In this document: piece by piece, positions 1-5,696 of the stretch | How the letters are laid out: the number at the start of each line of letters is the position of its first letter | Position numbering within the stretch: position 1 is the stretch's first letter | Source: an uncultured Olegusella sp. | Lineage (GTDB): Bacteria > Actinomycetota > Coriobacteriia > Coriobacteriales > Atopobiaceae | Length of the DNA: 7,891 bases | Direction: 5' to 3' | NCBI RefSeq assembly: GCF_947253395.1 | Contig: NZ_CAMXYY010000068.1 | Span: 1-7,891, forward strand | Notes under the pieces: generated by a model | What the model saw: the letters and a program-made list of their open reading frames with translations, nothing else | The model's database searches: none | What the model was told of the DNA's origin: nothing | Program-made: the position numbers and the translations under genes

Positions 1-19
1 CCAGGTAGATTTTTTCTGC

Positions 20-107
20 GTGAAATGAAACGTGGCTTTTGGCTAAAAAAGTGAAATGGAATGTGGCGTTTGGCTAAAAAAGTGAAATGGAATGTGGCTG
101 ATGGCGG
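20..107. repeat. 31-base tandem repeat, about three copies
   Basis: Positions 38-67 and 69-98 are identical over 30 bases with a period of 31. A degenerate earlier copy occupies about 20-36. Each copy starts with GTGAAA (at 20, 51 and 82), followed by triplet TGG at seven-base steps: 57, 64, 71 in the middle copy and 88, 95, 102 in the last. In the first copy the series is TGA at 26 and TGG at 33 and 40. An A6 tract at 45-50 and 76-81 separates the units. The period is not a multiple of three, which argues against a protein repeat. There are no spacers, so it is not a CRISPR. It could be an operator array for a gene to the left or a dispersed intergenic repeat. Confidence 0.85.
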
Positions 108-112
108 AACTA

Positions 113-174
113 GTTGCTGCTACTAGGAAAAGTTCACTCAGTGATACCAGTAACTGTGCAGTGTCAGCAGCAAC
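113..174. repeat. Long-spaced inverted repeat 3' of uvrC
   Basis: GTTGCTGCT (113-121) and AGCAGCAAC (166-174) are a perfect 9-base inverted pair with a 44-base spacer. The spacer holds two smaller dyads, TCACTCAGTGA (134-144) and CAGTAACTG (148-156). In the uvrC transcript this could fold into a branched structure about 50 bases after the stop codon. No T-run follows directly, so it is not a classical intrinsic terminator. It may be a chance pairing. Confidence 0.4.
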
Positions 175-223
175 AGATGCGGTGGTCAACGCTGCCTGCG
201 CGCTTAAGCACCTGCGTGGGATA

Positions 224-2296
224 CTACGCATTGGGACGGGCGGCATCGTCAGCACCAGCAGCGCTCGCCACGCCATCGCCGCCTGCAGTCTCCCCAGCAC
301 CCGCAATGCCATCGCCGTCCAGCTGAGCACTATCCTGCTCGGCTTCAAAGGCGCGAAGAGCTTGCCAGACGGCTTCAGCAACAGCAGCAGGTACGCCCTT
401 AGCCTCGGCAATTTGTTCGGGCGACGCCTCACGCAAGCGCTTGAACGAGCCAAATCTCGCCATAATCGCCTTTTTGCGCTTGGGTCCAACACCAACAATC
501 TCATCCAAAATAGACACAGACTGTGCCTTGGTACGCAAGTTGCGATGGAACGTAATCGCAAAACGGTGTGACTCGTCTCGGATCTGCTTGATCAAATACA
601 AGGAAGCAGAACCTGACGGCAGTACAACGGGCATCTCATCCCAAGGCACAAATACTTCCTCATCGGACTTTGCCAAACCACAAACGGGGATATCAAGCCC
701 AAGCTCAGCCAGCTGCCCCATCGCAGCTGACAGCTGTGGCTTGCCACCGTCAACCACCAGCAAATCGGGCAGACTACCAAAACGCTCATCGGCCACACGT
801 TCGGGCGAAAAACGTCGGCCCAATACCTCACTCATGGACAAAAAGTCGTTTGCCTCGTCCAGGTCAGCTTGAATCTTAAAGCGACGATATGCACCCTTAT
901 CTGGTCGTCCGTTGGTAAAGACCACCATTGATGCTACGGTAAACGCTCCGTGCAAGGTAGAAATGTCATAGCATTCAATTCTCATGGGAGGCACGTCCAG
1001 CGCCAAAGCACTCTCCAACTGCAGCAATGCCTCATTGGTACGCTTGTCTGCGTAACCTGTGCGCACCATATATCGGTTGAGAGCATGACGCGCGTTCTTG
1101 GCAGCCATTTGCAGGAGATGCGCTTTTTCGCCACGCTGGGGCACATGCAGACGACAGGCGCGACCGCGCTTTTCTGCCAGCCACTTTCCTACAGCCGCTG
1201 CATCAGGCAACTCCACCGCTACATTTACCTCGGCAGGGATGTCAGCCGTTTCGTTGTAGTAACGAGCTAAAAAGCCATCAACCAGCTCTTCTTCGGTCAC
1301 GTCAAGGCCCTTGTCCAGCACAAACTCAGCGCTACGAATCGTTACGCCTTCACGCACCACAAAGACACAAGCACAGCTAATTGTCTCCTCGCGCGTAAAG
1401 CCAATCACATCCATATCTACATCAGAAGAAAACATCACTTCTTGACGCTCAGCTGTTGCTGCCAGTGCCTCAAGACGCTTTTTTAGACGAGCAGCACGCT
1501 CAAAATCCAAATCTGCCGCAGCATCGTGCATTTGCTCGGTCAACTCATTGAGTATATCCCGGCGCTTGCCTGACAAAAAACGCACTACTTGGTCTACATG
1601 TCGTGCATACTCAGGCGTATCAATAGCCCCTGCACAGACACCTGGTCCCAATCCCACATGATAGTCAAAACAGGGCCGCCCAAGCTTGCCAAGCACGAGC
1701 GGAGCCACGGCAACCTCGTCTGGGTGAGCTGCCAAATAACGCTGGCAACGTCGCCACTCCGCGCAGGTAGAAATACAAATTGGCACTACTTTGCGCAGGG
1801 TATCGATAGTCTGCCGTGCCGCACGCGCATCAGTGTAAGGCCCAAAATAGCGGGTCTTCTTGCGATGCTTTTCGCGAGTATATTTAATCGCTGGATACGG
1901 ATCGGACTCTGTCACCGCAATATAGGGATAGCTTTTATCATCTTTGTAATCGACATTAAAGTACGGATGGTACTGCCCAATGAGATTACGTTCGAGCACC
2001 AATGCCTCGTGCTCAGACCCTACAACCACATAGTCAAACGAGCGTACAACCTGCATCATGAGTGGAATCTTAAGACGATCGTCAGTCAGTTGCACGTACT
2101 GCTTCATACGAGCGCGCAGATTTTTGGCCTTACCAACATAGATGACATCGCCACGAGCATCTTTCCACAGATAGCAACCTGGCTCGGTAGGCACACGCTC
2201 TACCTGCTCGGCAATCGTCGGCAGGCCTTCGTCCTCAGGACGTGGGATGCGCGAATGCAAATCTGGGCGATGAGCTGCAGGGTCTTTGATAGTCAT
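224..2296 (-). CDS. uvrC: UvrABC system protein C (excinuclease subunit)
   Basis: This is the cytoplasmic nucleotide-excision-repair nuclease, which makes the 3' and 5' incisions around a lesion loaded by UvrA-UvrB. At 690 residues it is somewhat longer than the usual 590-650. Domains in order: GIY-YIG nuclease (about 36-115, with G40-C-Y42, Y53-V-G-K-A-K-N-L-R61 and a likely metal-binding E102); a cysteine-rich segment (174-221); a UVR helical hairpin (about 246-280) that contacts UvrB; an RNase H-like endonuclease (about 438-585, with D444-I-S, VVDGGKP at 514-520 and H577); and tandem helix-hairpin-helix DNA-binding motifs (about 596-650). The N-terminal 35 residues and a Gly/Ala/Asp-rich tail after about 650 are extra. 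The ATG overlaps the upstream gene's stop as ATGA, and no ribosome-binding site is visible before it, so translation is probably coupled. The cysteine pattern departs from the usual Fe-S motif. The family call is secure. Confidence 0.97.
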   Translation of the reverse strand: MTIKDPAAHRPDLHSRIPRPEDEGLPTIAEQVERVPTEPGCYLWKDARGDVIYVGKAKNLRARMKQYVQLTDDRLKIPLMMQVVRSFDYVVVGSEHEALVLERNLIGQYHPYFNVDYKDDKSYPYIAVTESDPYPAIKYTREKHRKKTRYFGPYTDARAARQTIDTLRKVVPICISTCAEWRRCQRYLAAHPDEVAVAPLVLGKLGRPCFDYHVGLGPGVCAGAIDTPEYARHVDQVVRFLSGKRRDILNELTEQMHDAAADLDFERAARLKKRLEALAATAERQEVMFSSDVDMDVIGFTREETISCACVFVVREGVTIRSAEFVLDKGLDVTEEELVDGFLARYYNETADIPAEVNVAVELPDAAAVGKWLAEKRGRACRLHVPQRGEKAHLLQMAAKNARHALNRYMVRTGYADKRTNEALLQLESALALDVPPMRIECYDISTLHGAFTVASMVVFTNGRPDKGAYRRFKIQADLDEANDFLSMSEVLGRRFSPERVADERFGSLPDLLVVDGGKPQLSAAMGQLAELGLDIPVCGLAKSDEEVFVPWDEMPVVLPSGSASLYLIKQIRDESHRFAITFHRNLRTKAQSVSILDEIVGVGPKRKKAIMARFGSFKRLREASPEQIAEAKGVPAAVAEAVWQALRAFEAEQDSAQLDGDGIAGAGETAGGDGVASAAGADDAARPNA

Positions 2297-3489
2297 GAGC
2301 GTCGTTGCTGTAGTGTGCGGAATACGTCCACAAGGGCATTAAACTGCGTATCCGTTACATCGGTTGGTAGACATAGTATTCTCTCTGAAACCTTTGTTGT
2401 CACAGGAAGTATGCTCATGTCTGGAAGCCTAAAAACTTCCTCATGTTGTGTCCCAGGGAATAAGAGCGGTCTGCCCCAATGTTCTGCCCAGACATTACGT
2501 GACCGCAATGTCTTAACTACATAATCAGCAAGCTTTTGTGAGGGAGCAAGCAGTGGAAAACGCAATAATGGCTGTAATTGATCCACTGCGATGTTTGGAA
2601 CAGAAAAAAGACTGCTTCCCTCAAATAGGCGCGCATATTTTTGAACGGCTACCATCCGCTCACGATTGCCCTCATCTAATGCTTCCATAGACCTATAGAC
2701 CTGTGCAGCGATTACTTCGCTCGGCTTTTGGGAAACTAGGGGCAACATACCCTGCTTTTCTTGCTCAGTAATAGCAATCTCAAGGGATCCGCTGCGTATC
2801 CAGAGCCTACGCAAAAATTCAGACAATCGTACGGGAATATGATTGAGAATACGCATACGTGTTGCATATGTTTTTGCAGCAAAATTCAGACGCTTATTAA
2901 GGGCGGGCAGCTGCGTCAATCTAGCAGTAGCATGCTCATAAAAGCTCGTATGCCGTCCAGTCTTTAGCTTTGGGTTTATCCACACTGCGCCGCCAAAATG
3001 GGTCGGCAATATCTTTTCGACTCCAAAGGAAAAAAATATTACATCAGCTAAGGGCAAACCATCATCCCCACATGCAAACCTACCAACACAGTGTGCACAG
3101 TCCTCTAGTAATAATGCCCCATGTGCCTTTACCTGTGCTGCAAGACGACGTGAATTTGAGATATCAATCATGCCAAACGTATGCTGCATGACTACAGCTT
3201 TAGTTTTGTCTGAAAGCGATAGCTTTGCCGCATCAAGCGAAAAGGCATCTTCCGAAATATCGCCATATGTAGGTACAAAACCCGCTGAAATTATAGGGTC
3301 AACTGCAGTGATGCATGTGAACAGTTGAGTAATAACCTCACCAAATCCTTCAGTCTCGCCGATGCTTTTGAAACATTCCAGCATTCCATAGCGTGCCTTG
3401 AAAACAAGATGCCAATCGCACGCAACTGTCCGAGTGCGATTGGCGAGTATCTCACGTAATCGTTGTTCGCTCGACTGTTGATTGCTCAT
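2293..3489 (-). CDS. DegT/DnrJ/EryC1/StrS-family PLP aminotransferase
   Basis: This 398-residue protein has the length and layout of the fold-type I PLP enzymes that mostly aminate keto-sugars (ArnB/StrS group). Visible landmarks are a QHTFGM segment at 102-107; EDCAHCVG at 129-136, where D130 should contact the PLP pyridine nitrogen; and SFGVEKI at 154-160, where K159 is the expected Schiff-base lysine, followed by a GG pair (166-167). The C-terminal segment around LCLPTDVTDTQFNALVDVF matches the family's usual closing strand-helix. The residues around the lysine differ from the common SFHxxKxxxxGEGG form, so this is a divergent branch and a sugar substrate is not assured. The ATG at 3489 has a weak AGGAT 11 bases upstream. 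It overlaps uvrC by 4 bases and is divergent from the D-Asp ligase-like gene. Function could be surface-glycan amination or amino-acid supply; neither is shown. Confidence 0.82.
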   Translation of the reverse strand: MSNQQSSEQRLREILANRTRTVACDWHLVFKARYGMLECFKSIGETEGFGEVITQLFTCITAVDPIISAGFVPTYGDISEDAFSLDAAKLSLSDKTKAVVMQHTFGMIDISNSRRLAAQVKAHGALLLEDCAHCVGRFACGDDGLPLADVIFFSFGVEKILPTHFGGAVWINPKLKTGRHTSFYEHATARLTQLPALNKRLNFAAKTYATRMRILNHIPVRLSEFLRRLWIRSGSLEIAITEQEKQGMLPLVSQKPSEVIAAQVYRSMEALDEGNRERMVAVQKYARLFEGSSLFSVPNIAVDQLQPLLRFPLLAPSQKLADYVVKTLRSRNVWAEHWGRPLLFPGTQHEEVFRLPDMSILPVTTKVSERILCLPTDVTDTQFNALVDVFRTLQQRRS

Positions 3490-3553
3490 ACTAAGCTTCT
3501 ATCCTGAAAACCGAGTAGTGACTTGTTCTTTTTTCCAAGCATGTCGTCTCAAT

Positions 3554-3580
3554 ATAATAAAGTGAGTTGCAGTTTATTAT
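3554..3580. repeat. Perfect 8-base inverted repeat, possible operator
   Basis: ATAATAAA (3554-3561) and TTTATTAT (3573-3580) are exact reverse complements separated by 11 bases, with 19 bases between arm centres, or about two helical turns. That spacing and its place in a divergent promoter gap suit a dimeric regulator that could control both units. The arms are pure A+T in an A+T-rich region, so chance occurrence is quite possible. No regulator gene lies nearby in the window. Confidence 0.4.
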
Positions 3581-3639
3581 GCGGAAAATTAGCGTATCAT
3601 CCAAGCTATGTTCAATAAATATACGGTATTTATATGCAT

Positions 3640-3648
3640 GAGGAGATC
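3640..3648 (+). promoter_or_regulatory. Ribosome-binding site deciding the ligase start
   Basis: GAGGAG at 3640-3645 is the only purine-rich Shine-Dalgarno-like element near this gene. It lies inside the codons that would follow the upstream ATG at 3634, which itself has no such element before it. The site therefore points to ATG 3649 (spacing only 3 bases) or GTG 3652 (spacing 6) as the real start. The aligned family also begins its first beta strand right after this point. Confidence 0.6.
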
Positions 3649-4896
3649 ATGGTGACTCTGCAACCAATTATTCTCGGTACAGAATCAGGTGTCTATGGAT
3701 CTGCACGCTCATTTCATGAGGCATTTTCCATCAATTCATGGGCATGGGGGCGCCTCAGCCTTTCAGCAACCAAAGCAAGTAAAATCGTCACCCCGTCGGT
3801 AACTGAATCCTTTACAGATCCAGAAATCTTTATCAAAACTATGTCGGATAAGGGTGAAAAATTAAAAAAAGATAACCTTGATACGCACTATGTAGTTGTT
3901 CCAGGTGGGGATGACTACAGCCGACTCCTCTCACAATATCGTGATGAACTTTCCAACTGGTATGACATTAACGCCGTTGATTATGATTTGCATCTCAAGC
4001 TCTCAGATAAAAAAAGTTTTTATGAATTATGTGACATCTATCAACTCCCCCATCCCGCGACGTTCATCCTCAATGAGAGCGATTTCCAACAGCAGACCCA
4101 CCATAATTTACCGTTTGGTTTCCCTGTAGCCCTAAAACCAGCTGACTCCGTTGAGTGGAACCTCATCGATTTTCCCGGTCGGAAAAAGGCATACCGCATA
4201 GAGACTTCGGATGAACTAGATTCCATCATTTCAACGATTTTTACAGCTGGATATCGTGGGGACCTCATCATTCAAGATTTTATTCCCGGTGGTGACGAAT
4301 GCATGAAGGTCTTAAATGCCTATGTGACAAAGAACCACAAGGTCACCAGTATGGTGCTCGGCCAGATTGTTCTTTCTGATCCTACGCCTTATGCAATAGG
4401 CAATTATTCGGCTATTATCCCGGTAGAAAACGATGCATTTTGCATGCAAATCGCGGAGTTCCTTGAGTCAATTGGCTATCAAGGATTTGCAAACTTTGAT
4501 ATCAAATATGATCCGCGCGATGGAATCGACAAGCTGTTTGAAATTAATTTACGTCCGGGCAGAACGGCATATTTTGCAACTGCAAATGGATTAAACGTCG
4601 GCAAATCATATGTCGATGACCTCGTCTTTCATAAAGAGCCCGTAGAAACAAACTATCTTCATGGCTCAAAAATGTTACTTGAGGTTCCTGCTAACACCTT
4701 ACGTCACTACGCGCAACCAGGCTCAGCCTATGATTGTGCAATGAAGCATCTACGTGAGAAGTCTTACTCCTGGACCTTGGATTATGGAAAAGATAGATCT
4801 CTTATGCGGCGCCTGTATCTTCTGAGGCTTGCGCAGCTCGCAAAAAATAATTTTAAATTGTATGGAACTCCGTATACTACAACTGTATTTTCCTAA
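3649..4896 (+). CDS. ATP-grasp ligase, D-aspartate ligase-like
   Basis: The protein is predicted to join an acyl phosphate to an amine using ATP. Its best remembered match is the D-aspartate ligase family (E. faecium Aslfm), which attaches D-Asp through its beta-carboxylate to the side-chain amine of the stem-peptide lysine of UDP-MurNAc-pentapeptide in the cytoplasm. Numbering from the upstream ATG at 3634 (420 residues): an N-terminal fold with IILGTESGVYGSARSFHEAF (12-31); an ATP-grasp lysine in ALKPA (K168); the nucleotide-strap segment IIQDFIPGGDE (212-222); and the metal-binding set D289 in NFDIKYD, with E303 and N305 in FEINLRPG. A C-terminal helical tail follows. I place the start at 3649, giving 415 residues. 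It is followed 17 bases later by an aspartate racemase-family gene, which supports D-Asp as substrate. Another amino acid or acceptor remains possible. The gene looks more A+T-rich than uvrC. Confidence 0.85.
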   Translation: MVTLQPIILGTESGVYGSARSFHEAFSINSWAWGRLSLSATKASKIVTPSVTESFTDPEIFIKTMSDKGEKLKKDNLDTHYVVVPGGDDYSRLLSQYRDELSNWYDINAVDYDLHLKLSDKKSFYELCDIYQLPHPATFILNESDFQQQTHHNLPFGFPVALKPADSVEWNLIDFPGRKKAYRIETSDELDSIISTIFTAGYRGDLIIQDFIPGGDECMKVLNAYVTKNHKVTSMVLGQIVLSDPTPYAIGNYSAIIPVENDAFCMQIAEFLESIGYQGFANFDIKYDPRDGIDKLFEINLRPGRTAYFATANGLNVGKSYVDDLVFHKEPVETNYLHGSKMLLEVPANTLRHYAQPGSAYDCAMKHLREKSYSWTLDYGKDRSLMRRLYLLRLAQLAKNNFKLYGTPYTTTVFS

Positions 4897-4902
4897 ATAT
4901 TA

Positions 4903-4908
4903 AAGGAA
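4903..4908 (+). promoter_or_regulatory. Ribosome-binding site of the racemase gene
   Basis: AAGGAA at 4903-4908 lies in the 17-base gap after the ligase stop codon and about six bases before ATG 4914. It supports that start. The short gap without a promoter supports co-transcription with the ligase. Confidence 0.7.
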
Positions 4909-4913
4909 CAATC

Positions 4914-5633
4914 ATGAATCACCCTATTCTTGGTATTTTAGGCGGCGTTGGTCCATTGGCTACTGCATGCTTCATGGAGATGATTATCAATAAAACGCAT
5001 GCACAATGCGATCAAGACAACATACCCATGATTATCTACAACGACCCGCAAATTCCCGATCGTACCGCTTACATACTAGGAAAATCAGATACCAATCCTG
5101 TACCTGAAATGATAAAAATGGCACGCAAGCTCGAAAAATCTGGGGTAGATTACATCGCAATTCCTTGCAATACAGCTCATTACTTTTATGAAGAAATACA
5201 AAGGGCGACAGCACTGCCTGTGCTTAATATCATGCAGTTGACTGCACAGGACATTGCGCACCATAGCGTCAATAATAAAGTTGGTCTGATGGCTACTGAA
5301 GGAACAGCGAAGTCAAAGGTTTTTCAAAACTTCTTTAACTCTGCTCACCTAGAAACAATCTTGCCGAATGATCAGGAGCAGGCAATTATTACTTTCCTTA
5401 TTTATGACTGTGTAAAGTCAGGAAAGCCAGCTAATATCCAAGCGTTTCTCGATGTAGCTCATGCCTTACATGAGCGAGGGTGTGGAACTGTTGTCGTCGG
5501 CTGCACTGAACTCTCAGTGATATATCAGCAGCTTGAACAGCGTCCTGATTATCTCGTTGATTCACTTGATATTTTGGCCAATGCGTGCGTTGAGTATTAT
5601 TTTTCCCATCACACGCCTACGCACGAGAGCTAG
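4914..5633 (+). CDS. Aspartate/glutamate racemase family protein
   Basis: This is a cofactor-independent racemase of the Asp/Glu/hydantoin family, which interconverts L- and D-amino acids by a two-cysteine mechanism in the cytoplasm. The 239 residues match the usual 225-245. The N-terminal GILGGVGPLAT (7-17) is typical of aspartate racemases. The two catalytic cysteines are present: C85 in PCNTAH (84-89) and C197 in GCTEL (196-200). The pairing of PCNTAH with GCTEL, with no insertions, points to aspartate racemase rather than glutamate racemase (MurI). Position directly behind a D-aspartate ligase-like gene indicates that it supplies D-Asp for peptidoglycan, as described for the Enterococcus faecium Racfm/Aslfm pair. 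No signal peptide or membrane segment is visible. Glutamate or a broad amino-acid specificity cannot be excluded from sequence. Confidence 0.9.
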   Translation: MNHPILGILGGVGPLATACFMEMIINKTHAQCDQDNIPMIIYNDPQIPDRTAYILGKSDTNPVPEMIKMARKLEKSGVDYIAIPCNTAHYFYEEIQRATALPVLNIMQLTAQDIAHHSVNNKVGLMATEGTAKSKVFQNFFNSAHLETILPNDQEQAIITFLIYDCVKSGKPANIQAFLDVAHALHERGCGTVVVGCTELSVIYQQLEQRPDYLVDSLDILANACVEYYFSHHTPTHES

Positions 5634-5696
5634 ATAGTTATCCTGTGCGGCATGAATTGAGAGTACCGATTAGACATATCAACTACTCTGGCAGAT

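Larger units (their letters stand above)
1..223. other. Non-coding stretch downstream of uvrC
   Basis: No convincing gene is seen here on either strand. Open frames running through it are antisense or out-of-frame extensions over the uvrC 3' end and have no recognisable family. It contains a 31-base tandem repeat (about 20-107) and a long-spaced inverted repeat (113-174), both listed separately. No G+C-rich hairpin directly followed by a T-run, as an intrinsic terminator for uvrC would show, is visible. The next gene to the left lies outside the window, so whether this is a 3' UTR or the upstream region of that gene cannot be decided. Confidence 0.6.
3490..3648. promoter_or_regulatory. Divergent promoter region
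   Basis: This A+T-rich gap separates the leftward aminotransferase-uvrC unit from the rightward ligase-racemase unit and must hold promoters for at least the rightward one. Candidates are weak. For the plus strand, TATCAT at 3595-3600 resembles a -10 box but has only a poor -35 (TTTATT, 3573-3578). For the minus strand, TTGAAC (complement of 3610-3615) and TAATTT (complement of 3586-3591) are 18 bases apart, and TATTAT (complement of 3554-3559) is another -10-like site. The inverted repeat at 3554-3580 lies between or within these sites. Exact start points cannot be read from the sequence. Confidence 0.5.

Noticed and set aside
20..107. Tandem repeat as the start of a CRISPR array
   Set aside because: The copies abut directly without unique spacers, and no cas gene is in the window.
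43..571. Open frames on both strands over the uvrC 3' end and the tandem repeat
   Set aside because: They are out of frame or antisense to uvrC, have odd composition (Arg/Leu/Ser-rich) and end in the repeat, whose 31-base period does not keep a reading frame.
1589..2524. Long plus-strand open frame (311 codons) antisense to uvrC and the aminotransferase end
   Set aside because: It lies wholly opposite two secure genes, crosses their junction, shows no recognisable domain and has no ribosome-binding site that stands out. It is a by-product of the codon pattern on the other strand.
4914..5633. Racemase as glutamate racemase (MurI)
   Set aside because: The N-terminal GGVGP and the PCNTAH/GCTEL cysteine contexts fit aspartate racemases better than MurI, and the neighbour is a D-Asp ligase-like gene.
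5634..5696. Bidirectional intrinsic terminator in the convergent gap
   Set aside because: The only pairing seen is a 6-base AGAGTA (5660-5665) with TACTCT (5684-5689) across an 18-base loop, without a T-run on either side. That is too weak to call.
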